Positions 21,770 through 33,293 are shown, counted from the first letter of the stretch. The stretch is DNA of 64,000 nucleotides from Bathynomus jamesi (GCA_023014485.1 JAJOZX010005534.1:133501-197500); one strand, 5' to 3'. Notes: generated by a model not told the origin, from the sequence alone. Numbers and translations are program-made.

Positions 21770-22440
21770 TTGGTCCACTCTTAGCCCTGATTACGGCCTC
21801 CAGTCGACGTGGTACCGAGTCGACGAGTCTCTTGCATTCTTCTATTAATTATCGATTGCCAGGTTGTTATCGAACACTTCTTCAGTTAACTAAGTGTTCC
21901 TGGTTTACGTTTTTCGACCTTCTGCTTAGCAATAATTCAAAGATTCTCTATCGGATTAAGATCGGGAGAATTAGTTGGCCATGTGGTAGTATTTCAATTT
22001 CATAAACATCAAACAACGCAGATGTTGCACGAGCCGCATGAGATGGAGCCAGGTCATGTTGGAAAAATAAATGGTTTGTCTCCATACACATGTTCTGCAG
22101 ACTCCAGCACCAGCATGAAGTATTCTAAGATTTCTTGATAAAGGTGACCATGGACCGTTCTATTTGTAAATGCAAGTGACCCCACACCATTTGCATTCAT
22201 GCAACCCCCACACTAACACACTAGCCGTAAATTTGACAGATCGTTTCACACAACTTTCATGATACATTTCACACTTTCTTTGCCAAACTTGCGGATTCCG
22301 GTCACCAAATCACACATAAATTTTTGATTTGTCTGAAAAAAAACACTTTTTGCCCCTCGTTTGCAGTCCATGCAGCTCTTTCTTTGCATCAGGATAGTCG
22401 ACTTCTCTTTTGCTTCGCATTTAACATCGGCTTAATTTTC
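21770..22440 (-). pseudogene. Tc1 transposase 3' portion, antisense arm
   Basis: The minus strand encodes frameshifted Tc1 segments from the catalytic region to the C-terminus (SVLVWG, then SLAF, then FQHDLAPSHA, LNPIENL). It ends in the antisense of the LEDVITAKS-like tail. It extends further 5' than the plus-strand arm. Several frameshifts and stops rule out function. Confidence 0.75.
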
Positions 22441-22469
22441 GGTTTTCGTGACCTAAATCACATTTCATA

Positions 22470-22929
22470 AAGGCGTTGAGTGTGTTAGTAGTGTGGGGTT
22501 GCATGAATGAAAATGGTGTGGGGTCACTCGCATTTGTAAATACAACTGTCAAAAGTTACGTTTATCAGGAAATATCAGGAATACAGCACTTCATGCTGGA
22601 GTCTGCAGAACATCTGTATGGAGACGAACCATTCATTTTTCAACATCATCTGGCTCCATCCAGCTCATACGTCTCGTGCAACATCTGCGTGGTTTGACGC
22701 TCATGAAATTGAAGCTAATTCTCCCGATCTTAATTCGATAGAGAATCTTTGGAAAATTGCTAAGCAGAAGATCCAAAATGGTAAACCAGGAACACTTAGT
22801 GAAGCGAAGAGGTGTTTCATGACACCCTGGCAATCAATAACTACAAAAGAATGCAAGAGTCTTGTCGAATGGATGCCACGTCGATTGGAGGACGTAATCA
22901 CGGCTAAGAGTAGACTAACTAAATACTAA
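22470..22929 (+). pseudogene. Tc1 transposase 3' portion, sense arm
   Basis: Frames reading VVWGCMNENGVGSLAF, EPFIFQHHLAPS and, after a frameshift, NSPDLNSIENLWKIAK and PRRLEDVITAKS match the Tc1 DDE core and tail. The usual second catalytic Asp (FQHD) is His here, while the final Glu of IENLW is retained. It is the mirror copy of the antisense arm. Confidence 0.82.
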
Positions 22930-23234
22930 GATGCAGAGTTAAAAAGTCTTTGATAAAGGTTTAATATATTGGCAGTGAATAATGAATTTATTCTATTTTT
23001 TGTAACACCTGACAACATATTCTAATATTTTGTTATGTCACTATGCATTAACTTTTCACTATTTAATAAGGTTTTCGTTATATTTTAATTTTTGCTTTCA
23101 AAACTGGCATACAGAGATGTATTTTATCATAATGCCGTCACAGATACTCGCCATTCCTCATAAAGGTTTATAACAAAAAGGTATTATCAAGGTCATGAGC
23201 GCATTTGAAACAATATTCTATTTTTTTGTCCAGA

Positions 23235-23238
<4 letters not shown>

Positions 23239-23317
<79 letters not shown>
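23239..23317. repeat. (AT)n microsatellite at the Tc1 right end
   Basis: About 80 bp of AT directly abut the right terminus of the palindromic Tc1. Confidence 0.96.
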
Positions 23318-23319
<2 letters not shown>

Positions 23320-23805
23320 TATACACACTGTGGCTATTAAAAACTTTTGACATTTACACCTTCATTTATAGTAGCCAGATATATCAACAACAAATAGACT
23401 TGCTTGCAATGAACTTCCCCCTCAATGTCACTCTAGCGAATATTTTTTTCTTTGCCTTCTCCCCCGACGACTTCGAAAAAAAAAATTGAATACAACCAAA
23501 CACTGCTTCGGTCGCTTTAGATCCCACATACATAGGAGATACTTAAGTGACACATTTTTATTATTAAGGGAACCAAAAACACACTACAGTACATCCTTTC
23601 TTGATTATTTAAACAGTCAACAGAATAGAATACTATACACTTCACGAAAGAAGCAAATAACTCGATCCCTATTTTAATATATTCGAATCACGTGACAGAA
23701 AATCAATTTCGAATGTCCTTTTATATATACATACTCGTGTGTGTGTATATATATATATATATACTCATACTGATCAAGGAACAAATTTTTTCAGCTCTTC
23801 ATTCA

Positions 23806-23851
<46 letters not shown>

Positions 23852-23889
23852 ACAATTCAGAATGGTAATATATATATATATAGTTAGAG

Positions 23890-25260
23890 TTTGAGAGAAA
23901 ATTTATGATTTCTTGGAGACATTGGAAAGATTCAACGAAAATCAACACGGATTCCGATCAGGTAGATTATGCCTATCACAACTAATAGAATACTGCAACA
24001 ATATCCTAGATGCATTGGAAGGCAATGACAACTACGATGTCATATACACAGATTTTGCTAAAGCTTTCGACAAATTTGATCACGGTATAATAGCACATAA
24101 AATGAAATATATGGGAATAACAGGCAAAGTGGGAAAATTGATCTACAATTTCCTCGGAGAACGTCTACAGGTCGTCAAAATTCAAGGTATATCATCATCA
24201 GAATCGGAATTACGCAGCTCAGTACCACAAGGTACAGTACTGGCCTCACTCCTGTTCATTATCATGCTAACAGACATAGACAGTGGAGTAAACAGCAACA
24301 GTATAGTAACATCCTTTGCAGACGATACAAAGATCAGCAGAAAAATCAGCAATGTAAATGAAGTGGAGGCCTTGCAGAGGGACACAAACAAAATATACAA
24401 ATGGTCAGAAGACAACAATATGACATTTAACACCGAGAAATTTCAGTTCTTAAGATATGGTAGAAATGAGGAAATTAAACAGACTGCATATTATGCTCCA
24501 GATAGACAGGAAATTCAGAGAAGCACGAAAGCGGTCGACTTGGGGGTAATAATGACCGATGATGCCAAATTCGAGACACAAAATCAGATAGCAATAAACA
24601 AAGCAAAAAGAGTCGCGGGACAGGTACTAAGAACGTTCAAAAAGAGGGACAAGACAGTAATGATTCCCCTGCTGACAACACCGATCATACCAAAACTTGA
24701 ATACTGCTCAGTTTTGACGTCCTCATATAAAAAGGAAGAAACTAATAGACCAGAAAAAACGCAGAGACATTTCACAGCCAAGAGTGATGGCTGCAAAGAA
24801 CTCAACTACTGGGAAAGATTACATAAACTAAATCTGTACTCCTTGAAAAGAAGAAGAGAGAGGTACACCATAATCTACATACGGAAAATGATCGAAAAAC
24901 TGGTACCAAACCTAAAACTAAACCCAATTACCATTCAAACAACACTGGAAAATAGGAAAGGCAGAATGTGTAGTGTTCCCAAATTAAGGCCCGACAAGGG
25001 ACCTCCTCAACACTGAAGGAAAATAGCTTGGTTGTCAGGGGGCCAAGACTTTTTAACTAGCTTCCAAAGGACCTCAGAAACATTACAGGGGTCAAAGTTG
25101 AAGTTTTCAAGAGAAGACTAGATGCCTGGCTCAGGATGGTACCAGATGAACCAGGTGTACCTGGCTATGTACGGTGGAGAGTGCAAGAAAGCAACTCGCT
25201 CCTCCACCAAGCCAGACCTAGAGGCGGGGCCACCAGCTTGACCTTCGTGTGAAGAGAGAC
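23890..25260 (+). mobile_element. 5'-truncated CR1/jockey-like LINE
   Basis: The element starts inside the RT domain just after an AT tract and runs through the RT and C-terminal domain to a stop at 25248-25250. A short 3' region follows with GAGGTTAACGAGGTG. A related 3'-coding segment recurs at about 18.2, 39.1 and 60.6 kb. Confidence 0.85.
23913..25250 (+). pseudogene. LINE reverse transcriptase with C-terminal domain
   Basis: The main open frame (367 aa to 25016) shows QHGFRSGRLCLSQL, YTDFAKAFDKFDH (first Asp), SVPQGTVLASLLF, SFADDTKIS (FADD active site, residues 135-138) and NNMTFNTEKFQFL. After a stop and frame change near 25014-25065 the C-terminal domain continues as PKDLRNITGVKVEVFKRRL to SNSLLHQARPRGGATS. 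The protein would synthesise cDNA at a nicked target. It lacks the endonuclease and part of the fingers and is broken near its C-terminus. Confidence 0.88.
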
Positions 25261-25300
25261 CAACGCACTGAACAGTAACGAGGTTAACGAGGTGTATATA

Positions 25301-25524
25301 TAGGGTGAACCAAATGTAGGTGGACAGTAAATGATAACGTTTATTTTGAGAATACATATTTAATTTTTTTGTATACTATAATACAAAATAAAATTTAAAT
25401 AAATTTAGTTATAATATTTAATATAATATAACACAAACACCATAGTTATAATGAACACCATAGTTATAATATAATATAACACAAACAGTATTCAACCTCC
25501 TGTCCACCTACTTTTGTTTCACCG
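25301..25524. mobile_element. MITE (GGGTGAACCAAATGTAGG ends)
   Basis: The left end GGGTGAACCAAATGTAGGTG is inverted at the right end as CACCTACTTTTGTTTCACC. About 220 bp of AT-rich interior lack an ORF, with TA at the flanks. Confidence 0.88.
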
Positions 25525-25539
25525 TGTATAATACAAACA

Positions 25540-25735
25540 CACAGGGAAAAGAAAAAATATTTCAAGGTCTTTCGTGTATTCAGCAGTACACATCGTCAGG
25601 GAATGACCCCTGACGGGGTGTACTGCTGAATACACGAAAAACCTTGGAATAATTTTTTCTTTTCTCCGTGGGTTTGCATCATTCATTCATTTCGTGCGTT
25701 TAAGTGTGAAATTCATCCCATATATATATATATAT
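25540..25735. mobile_element. PLE terminal-repeat foldback (type B)
   Basis: Two inverted copies of a block containing CTGACG(A/G), GAAA and CCTTG are followed by GTGGGTTTGCATCATTCATT, a TTCGTGCGTTTAAGTGTGAA hairpin and an AT tract. The closest relative is at 39.70-39.89 kb. Confidence 0.75.
25559..25604 (-). ncRNA. Candidate hammerhead core (PLE type B, imperfect)
   Basis: On the minus strand: ATTCC, CTGACGA, T, GTGTA-loop-TACAC, GAAA, GACC, TT, GAAAT. Helix II pairs perfectly. Helix I has one mismatch. The mirrored plus-strand copy (25610-25650) has CTGACGG, a broken core. Confidence 0.45.
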
Positions 25736-25738
25736 ATT

Positions 25739-28235
25739 AGGGTGATTCAAATATGGGGGTAACAAAATTTTTTTTATTTTAATGTGTTCAACCCTTTAAA
25801 TGGTTCATTTCAGCATAAAAACAACTATCCTAAAATATTTTAGCAAATTTTTAATTTTTAGGGGTTGCTACCAGCAATTAAAAATTGACAGAACGACTCA
25901 AATTGTCAAATTTTTCCACACCACCCAGGGGGTACAGTACAAGGCGCATTGCTTTTTTTTAATGTGGAAAGCTCCCCCGTAGGTCCTACCATAACCATAA
26001 GCATGCATAATTAAACTAGCATGATATTTGAGACATTAGCTGTCATTACTTCATCAATGTTTCTTTCTTTCTATCAGGGTAAACAGCCCTGTAGTTTTTC
26101 ACTACTTGTAGCAAGAATTGTTTTTGATCTTCGTCATGTGTTAGTATTTTATTATATTCATCCATTAATTTTACTCCTCTTTCCGCTATATCATTCACGA
26201 CTTTCCACTGTTTGATAGATTTCTTAGCGGAGTTATACTCTTCATCATTATGCCATTCTTTAGCATCTTTGAGTAAAAATTTTGAACTAAATTCTGTTAT
26301 TGTAAAGAATCTTTGAGTATTTGATGACAAAATCTTCTAATTTCTCCGTTGGAATAAGTGCAGGATCTAGAAAAGCCCGTTTTGCAGGAAGAGTTTCTGT
26401 TGTATTTTGCAAGGCCTTTACAATTTTGTTTTTCGTTTCAGTAGGCACTTCATCATCATAAAAGGCCAAGGCTACCAGTTCCTCTGATAGGTACCAGAGG
26501 TGACCTAACAGTTTTTTAATAGCAACAAATGCAATTGTGTCATTTATTTGTTTGTAGACTACAAGATTCTGTAATAATTCCAGAGCAAGACGAGGAGCGC
26601 AAGATGGCACAGGAGCTGTAAACCATGCCTTTACATATAACCGAGTAGCAAATAGACAGATGTCTTTTAGTCCTTTTTTGTCTTTTACTGAAATTTTGAA
26701 CTGAGATTTGAACATAAAAATTTTTAATGAATATGTAATTTTGGCCATCCACCTAGCCCGATGAAGTCCTGCTGGATGTTTAAATTTGATTCCACCTTTT
26801 GGTTCACCTCCCAAAAAAATAATTGTTAACTGCAATAGTTCTAGGTAATCGTCTCTTGGTTGGAATGTATCTAGTTGATTTGTTGCAAACATAATTATGT
26901 CATCTTTGATGTCCTGAATATTTTCATAGATATCTGGATCTGATAATGCTGTTTCGTAGTCCTCCTTATTAATGCTTGACCATTTTTCTCTGAACTTCTT
27001 AAAAAGGACTATATCTGGGCCAGAAGATGGTGATAAAGACTTTGAAACAACAGCTTCCAGCATAATTTCAAATATATGGTGTCGACATGCCAGCCACAAG
27101 AAACACGCATTTTATTTGTTCGCAGATGTCCCATTCAAGCGATGTCTGATTTTTTGCATTAAAAAGAGACGCATTTCTGTCACTCAATTTTGCAACATCA
27201 AGACTTCCTAATAATTTATCATCAAACAATTTTCTACGTTTGCCAACCTTACTTTTCCATGTTGAAGGTTGTGCAGCACTGAAACCAGATTCATCACTTT
27301 TACTCTCCTCTGATTCTGATTCTGATGATGTACTGGTGAGTATGACAGCCTCTTCATTCTTCTTTCTTTTGATCTCTTCTTCTGCTTTCTTCTTTTCATA
27401 ACGTTGTTGCTTTTCTGCTGCTCTTTGCTCTTTTTTAGCAACAGCCTTATCAATGGTACCCATTTTTCCATGACGTCCTTTCTCACGTTGCATTTTCAAG
27501 AATTTCTTATCATCTTCTATTTTTATAAGCTGCATAGCATTCTCATGAACAATGTCAAATAAGTTTTCCAGTTTATCATTCCATTTTTCTTCTTTATTAT
27601 TTAAATTTTGTGATCTTTTCAATTTGTTTGCTTTGTTTTTCTTAAGCAGCTGTCATTCCTTCAGTATTCCTTGAATTTTATCTACTACATGTATTCTTTG
27701 TTTTGCTGGTATTCCTGCTTTTTTCCAAACTGCTAGCACATCATCTGCAGTAGAGCAGCATGATTCTCTAATGTCTTGCTTTTTAATATTTCTGTAGTGC
27801 ATGAAGAGGGCCATCATTTCCTTCTCTGATGGTAATACGGATGTTTTTAGTACTGCAGAGGGCTGCCCAATTAGCCATACTTCATTTTCTTTTCTTGTAG
27901 AACTTCTCCCAAATGAGCAACTGGGTGATGGTGAGTTAGGCCTAGCTTCCATAATCGATTAATTGGTATCAAAATTACGAGTTCCAAGCAACAATTAAAA
28001 GCAAGCTAGTATATAAACCATTAATTAAAAATTCTGAAATATAAACAATTAAACATAAAATCATAAGTTGTAAAAACAAACAAATTGAAAAAGAGGGAAA
28101 CTTTGACGCCTGGTAGCACATAGTAAATTTTATTTAAAATTCACCAAATTTGGCATACACTACTTTTTTGTCATAGGGAACAAAAATACAGGTTGAACAA
28201 TTAAAAAAAAAAACTGATTTTTTTGAATCACCCTA
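25739..28235 (-). mobile_element. DNA transposon with AGGGTGATTCAAA ends
   Basis: The inverted termini AGGGTGATTCAAA and TTTGAATCACCCT bound a 2.5 kb unit flanked by AT tracts. Inside is one long, frameshifted minus-strand coding region. I do not recognise it as Tc1/mariner, hAT or PIF; the superfamily is left open. Confidence 0.8.
26046..27952 (-). pseudogene. Large transposon-encoded protein, unknown superfamily, broken
   Basis: Successive minus-strand segments are 27952-27653 (MEARPNSPSPSCSFGRSS...), 27622-27068 (coiled and Lys/Glu-rich, then a Ser/Glu tract SSSESESEESKSDES), 27099-26287 (CRHHIFEIMLEA, SSGPDIVLFKKF, FQPRDDYLELL, AGLHRARWMAKI, LSEELVALAFYDD) and 26330-26046. These look like one protein with several frameshifts or stops. 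The segment before CRHHIFEI appears missing: the frame jumps from KLSDRNASLFN almost directly to LACRHH, so the presumed catalytic region is deleted. The conserved middle reads like proteins annotated as uncharacterised in many invertebrate genomes. Confidence 0.75.
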
Positions 28236-28481
28236 TTTTATTATATATATATATAATATATATATATAATTAAAAAAGATACATATTACCTGACATATAT
28301 ACATTAGCCTCTTAGTACGATCAGATTTGAATATCTTCCTCTCGCTTTTATGTCCTAGAATTGATTTGAAATTCATTTTCACAATCATAATATTAAAACC
28401 CGTCTTAACCATAGAGAAAAATTATTACCCAACGTCCTCATTTCATTCACTGGTATTTTCTTTTATTGTATTTGCTGTTCA

Positions 28482-28769
28482 GTAAAATTCAAAGGGAACT
28501 CAAACGACCAGTTCAAATTAAGAATTAATGAACATCGGGTCATCTCTACTAGATCCTCCAACCAACTCAATGAACCATTTAAGTCATTATTTAAAGACCT
28601 CTGTATTTCCCTCCAATTACTATTTGATTCATTTTCTTTCAAAGTAATAGACACTACCCCTAACAAACAACTAACTAATCTCCACATAACCGAATCCTTA
28701 CACATTTATAGTGTCAAACGCGACTTCAGTGAGCAGACAGTTTCTTTGAATTTTGCTATCACGAAGTGA
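28482..28769 (+). pseudogene. PLE GIY-YIG endonuclease remnant
   Basis: The open frame reads FKLRINEHRVISTRSS and ends SEQTVSLNFAITK and a stop. The RxNEHR segment matches the helix following the GIY-YIG motif of Penelope-like endonucleases. The GIY-YIG strand itself is not preserved. It is shorter than a full domain, and no flanking RT is visible. Confidence 0.5.
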
Positions 28770-29020
28770 AATGTCACATAATAAACCTTCCAACAATAAT
28801 ATATCTTTCCAGTTTCATATCCACCAAAATCCACGATCCAATATCCGCAAGTAGTAAGTCGCCAAACCCATACCAATGCACACACTGTTGTTTGGACGAC
28901 GGATATAAATCATATCAACCAACCAACCACACTGTTATTATCAATAGAAAACTGGACCAAAACGCACGACATAAGTTAATAGTTAACATAGGAATCAATG
29001 TAGCATTTCTTAATTAATAA

Positions 29021-29345
29021 TAATAATAATAATCAGCTAGGAGAGCCAGAAGCTGGCAAAGCGCTCGGGCCAACTAAAGCAGCGGTCCACTGGCATAACG
29101 CACAATACTCCTGTATTAACCAGCATCATCGGGAGTCAAAAACCACCACCTCAGTGTCTTCAATTTGTTTATATAGTGAAACAGTGTTACCCAATGAACC
29201 ACGAACGGTGGCAATGTTTAATTAAGCAACCATTATTTATTGGGTTATGTCGTGGCGACGTCACAACACCGCTTCCCGTTAGATCGGCTAGATAAGCGAC
29301 ATTAGATCAATTTAGTAGCTGGATGGGTGACCGTCCCCTAGGTTT
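29021..29345 (+). repeat. Repeat with 5S rRNA-derived segment
   Basis: At about 29262-29335 the sequence follows the 3' half of eukaryotic 5S rRNA, ending in the box C signature GCTGGATGGGTGACCG. CCCGTTAGATC and TAAGCGACATTAG upstream align with the 5S helix/loop and box A region. The preceding 230 bp contain AATCAGCTAGGAG... and CAGCATCATCGGG, shared with the foldback at 57.87 kb. This is a 5S-derived SINE or pseudogene, not a functional 5S gene. Confidence 0.6.
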
Positions 29346-29555
29346 AGTCGATGTAGCGACCTTTAGTAGTTCAGATCCTACGTAAAGTATAGGTCCTCAC
29401 CGTTATATGACCACTGCCGTTGCGAAGGAGGCTAAAGCCATCCCAAACAATATTATAATTAATATTGTTACTTATATAATTTTCCATCCATCATAATTAA
29501 CCTCAGAATCTTTTTAATTATTGCTTTTAATTAGTATAACCATATTTTAAATTTC

Positions 29556-29925
29556 GGATCAATGAAAGAAAGCCACCCCCAAACGGGTCGGGGGTGGCTT
29601 TCTTTCATTGACACAATTCGGGGGGGGGGGGGGGGGGGGGGTCTTTCTTTCATTGATCTATAAGTTATTTAGGTAGGTAGGTTATTTAGGTTAGGTTAAG
29701 TTGTGATATTTTAGTTAGTTTAAATGTAAATGTCATGATTAACCTAACCAATCATCAAGGGCATACAGTAATAAATAATAAACAATTCCTCATGAAGGTG
29801 TTTTTACTTACATTCTTTACTTTAGTGATTTGGGGGGGGGGGGGTGGCATTGTTTACTTGATAATTTTTTTAGGGTAGCATTGTTTACTAGAAACTTTTG
29901 GGGGTGGCTTTCTTTCATTGGTCCT
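29556..29925. mobile_element. MITE with internal poly-G and TTAGGTTA core
   Basis: The ends CAATGAAAGAAAGCCACCCC and GGGGTGGCTTTCTTTCATTG are inverted. The left end is itself repeated as a tight palindrome (29561-29611). Inside are a 22-nt G run (29620-29641), a second G run near 29831, and a TTAGGTTAAGTTGTGATATT module. Confidence 0.8.
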
Positions 29926-29990
29926 AAATTTCTGAAAAACTACAATAACCGTATAATATAGCGGTTATTTATAATATGTATTATATACTG

Positions 29991-30046
<56 letters not shown>

Positions 30047-30319
30047 CCCCGCAAGGGGGTTCTAAGCTCGTGCTCTTGAGTGCTCTTTGTGCTCGTTTGT
30101 ACGTGCTTGGGTCCTGGAGGTTTCACGTGCGCCCTCCCGGCCCTAGCACCCAAGGATGATGGGGCTCGACCCTGCAGTCCTTGGTCTTTTTCCACTTCGA
30201 CTGTCCCCTCCACCCTTTCTTTTTCCTCTGTCTTTCCTCTCACTTTTTCTTTGTTTTTCCGCTGAGATATGCCCTTTTAAATAGAGGCGAATCGGTTCTT
30301 CCTGAACTTAAAAAAAAAA
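30047..30319 (+). other. Unclassified GC-richer insert with A-rich end
   Basis: A sharply bounded segment begins CCCGCAAGGGGGTTC after an AT tract and ends in poly-A and an AT tract. It looks like a retroposed or MITE-like sequence, but I recognise no family. A GGTCGAGCCCC on the minus strand only weakly resembles a pol III B box. Confidence 0.35.
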
Positions 30320-30717
30320 ATATATATATATATTATATAATATATATATATATTGTATATTTTTTATGTAGAAAGGAGAAGGCTAAGGGCGAGCGTCCGC
30401 AAGAGTGACCCCTCCACAGAAGACGGAGAGAGCCAAAAACAAGGTCTCCAAGGATCAATGATACCTTTTTTTTCTAAATATAAATTTTGAAAAGGTTGTG
30501 TAGTGTGTAAGATGTATGTATGTGCAGTGAGGAATAGAGGGAGAAGTGTGTGTTTGAGAGCATGCTTGACTGCTCACAAGGTAGATGAGACACGGATAAA
30601 GATCAGCTAAGGAGGACAGTGACAGGAGTAACGGGAGTTCCAGCACTCACTGACTCCTGCCTAACATCCACCCCGGAGTACTTCTCTGTTGCTTGATGTC
30701 TAAAATCTCCTCCTATA

Positions 30718-30721
<4 letters not shown>

Positions 30722-30773
<52 letters not shown>

Positions 30774-30970
30774 TTTCAATATTTTTATAACCTAAGGCAT
30801 TAATTAAAATACCTTCTAAAATTCTAAATGTTGTATGGTGTACTCAGTGTATTTTTCCGGGTACTGATGATGGAAAGAAATTTCCGAAACGTTTCCTTTA
30901 AATAAACATGTTTCAAGTTCCTGGCATCTTATTTTTGTTGAAACTACGATTTTCTCAAAAAAGCGTCTAA

Positions 30971-31019
<49 letters not shown>
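30722..31019 (+). mobile_element. PLE-like terminal fragment with hammerhead-like core (type C)
   Basis: Between two AT tracts, CTGATGA (30864-30870) is followed by T, GGAAA-GAAA-TTTCC (perfect helix II) and GAAA (30886-30889). Then comes CGTTTCCTTTAAATAAAC and a GTTTCAAGTTCCTGGCATC tail. The order resembles the type A and B PLE ends. No convincing helix I is seen. Confidence 0.45.
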
Positions 31020-31020
<1 letters not shown>

Positions 31021-31024
31021 GCAT

Positions 31025-31920
31025 GGCCGATCAAAATTATGGAGACAACATAATTCGATAATTTCGAGTGTTTATTAAAACTATTATGAAATGGTAGTTA
31101 ATTATTTCAAATTCTTTTCATTAAAATATCCTCCGTTCATTTGAAAAAAATATTTGAATCATCTTTTCACTGATTTTTCATAAAATGTTGCTGTCTAATT
31201 TGTCCCATTCACTTTGTAACATCTTCCAAAGTATTTTTTTATTGGATGCGTCTCTAGTTTTCACTCTCCTGTCTAGTTCATCCCAGAGTAAATCGATGGG
31301 GCTGAGATAGGGAGATTATGGGGGAAGGGAGACCACCTCATCATTTTCAAAACCTGCTGTTCTTCCTTCCGTTGTGGGTAATTCTTTACAAACCTAGCTT
31401 GTAAAGTTGTGCGCTTTGGGTTGTTATCGTGAGTTGCTATTCGACTATGATGGTATAGAATGATGATGCTGAAAAGTGGATTTTCACTTTTCTTTCACCA
31501 ATGTTCCTTCGATTTTCACAAGATTCCCGTTTTCTCGCGAGGAAAACAATCTCAGACCATCAATTACTACCTCCTCAAACACATTTCACAGTAGATGTGA
31601 AATATTTTTCTGTCTCTCCTACCTTTCTCAAGACATAAAGCCTACGTTTTATTCTGAATAATTCAAATAGGGATGTGTTGGTCCAAAGTACTCTCTTCTA
31701 TTTCTCTACTTTCCAGTTCCTATGTCTTCGTGTCGTCTAGTCGTCTATGTTTATGTTCTTGCAGAGGTTTCCAGGTTGCGACTCTTCCCCTCAGGTCAGC
31801 TTCTATTAGGCGCCTTTTCACAATTTCCTTTGAAATGCTGCGTTTTGATGTTGGATCAAAGTCAACTCCAATTTCTGTGTTTGTATTAAAGCGATTAGCC
31901 TTTGACTTCCTAACCTAACG
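31025..31920 (-). pseudogene. Tc1-like transposase relic
   Basis: Read on the minus strand with many frameshifts: SKEIVKRRLIEADLRGRVA, then a CFPREKTG-type VWGCFSREG block, HDNNPKRT, SPIDLLWDELDRRVK, and a C-terminal DKLDSNIL. These match the Tc1 N-terminal HTH, the DDE core and the PIENLW-like end. A TIR-like ATGGCCGATCAAAATTATGG lies at 31023; no matching right end was found. Confidence 0.7.
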
Positions 31921-32689
31921 ATGATCCTGCTTTATTCTTCCTCCGCAGTCTCTCGTTTCCTCCTCCTTCCATCTTTATTCATGGTACTACCTGTTTCTCG
32001 AAAACTGATGATCTTCGTTTGCATTTCAAAGCATGAGATACTTAATTGTTATGATACCTTTCAGAGTGGCCTTCTCTGTGAAAGGTAACGAAAGACACGC
32101 GTATATCGTGTCTTCTTTCCTTTTTCGGAGCTATCTATTTACCTACGAGTAAAGATTACTCGTAAATAACGTTAAATACCGTATATCCAAAGTATCCAAA
32201 TTCTTGCTATAAAATATGGAATAACCTATAAACGACCATAAACTATTCTCTTCACGAGAGTACATGCCCATACACTGTCATTCCAGTACTTTACCGCTGG
32301 ATTGACTAGTGGGGTAAAGGAGTCTAATTTCATGAGGTATCACTGTATCTACAAATATTAAGAAAAAAAAATATCTAAATGTAATAATTGATTTAACGAA
32401 TTTCTTCAACGAAATAACAACACATTAAGTGATAATTCCATAATTCTACGTCATCGTTATTGAGAATAACAGAGTTTGTCGAGTTTGGGTGCTACTGTAG
32501 CGTGCGATCTACAAAGATATCTTCAGTCTACAAAAGAATTTGCGCTAAAGTGACCTAACTTGACCTGACTTGAATTTGTGCTGACCTGACCTGGCCTGAA
32601 GTGACTTGACTTTATCTTTGGGGACGAATGTGAGGGCAAGGCGACTATATAAGGGGGAATCATGACGACAAATATTAGTTCAATTACAT

Positions 32690-32970
32690 TAAAACAAAAA
32701 AATTCAAAGACAAATAAAACAAAATTCATTCTATGGGATATAATGCCAGGTTAGGTTAATTGAATGCCCGGTTAGGTCAACTGTATGCCCTTGACAATTG
32801 GTTAGGTTAAGTTGTGATATTTTCGTTAGTTTTAACGAAAATATCACAACTTAACCTAACCAATCGTCAAGGGCATGCAGTTGACCTAATCGGGCATTCA
32901 ATTAACCTAACCGGGCATTATATCCCATAGAATGAATTGTTTGTTTTATTTGTCCTTTAAATTTTTTGTT
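32690..32970. repeat. Large TTAGGTTA palindrome
   Basis: The arms from AAATAAAACAAAATTCATTC through ATGGGATATAATGCC, CGGTTAGGTCAACTG and TTGACAATTGGTTAGG meet at a short TTTTCGTTA-GTTT-TAACGAAAA centre and continue as their complements. It is about 280 bp and nearly perfect. It has no ORF. The same module occurs at 59.8 and 60.0-60.2 kb. Confidence 0.88.
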
Positions 32971-33227
32971 TTAATGTAATTGAATTTGTAAATATGTTGT
33001 AGACCGTCAATGTATAAATTCCTTCAGAAGTTAAAATTAATGGATAACTAACTCTGAAAGTTTGAAGAAACGTTTTTCTGAATTAAAACTGCCCTCTTCA
33101 GCTTGGAAAAAAAAACATCCAGAACAGAAGTAGAAACAAGTCTTGTTTAAACTTCCGTTTCACCAATTTGAATTATTTATTTACAAATTTAATAATTGAA
33201 CGGAAATTCATATATCATATATATATA

Positions 33228-33293
<66 letters not shown>

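Larger units (their letters stand above)
21442..23240. mobile_element. Palindromic Tc1-type element
   Basis: About 240-bp terminal inverted repeats (left 21442-21690, right about 22990-23238) enclose two copies of a Tc1 transposase 3' half facing away from the centre. One is on the minus strand (21760-22440) and one on the plus strand (22470-22930). The unit therefore folds back on itself over most of its length. Confidence 0.85.

Noticed and set aside
29262..29335. Functional 5S rRNA gene
   Set aside because: Only the 3' half is recognisable, with many substitutions, no intact 5' half and no T-run terminator.
30080..30265. ORFs in the GC-richer insert
   Set aside because: Both strands are open with low-complexity Ser/Phe/Pro-rich translations. 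This fits base composition of a repeat insert rather than coding.
33045..33115. Hammerhead-like core on the minus strand (CTGAAGAGGGCAG...GAAA)
   Set aside because: The words resemble a PLE end, but helix II does not pair, so I do not list it as a ribozyme.
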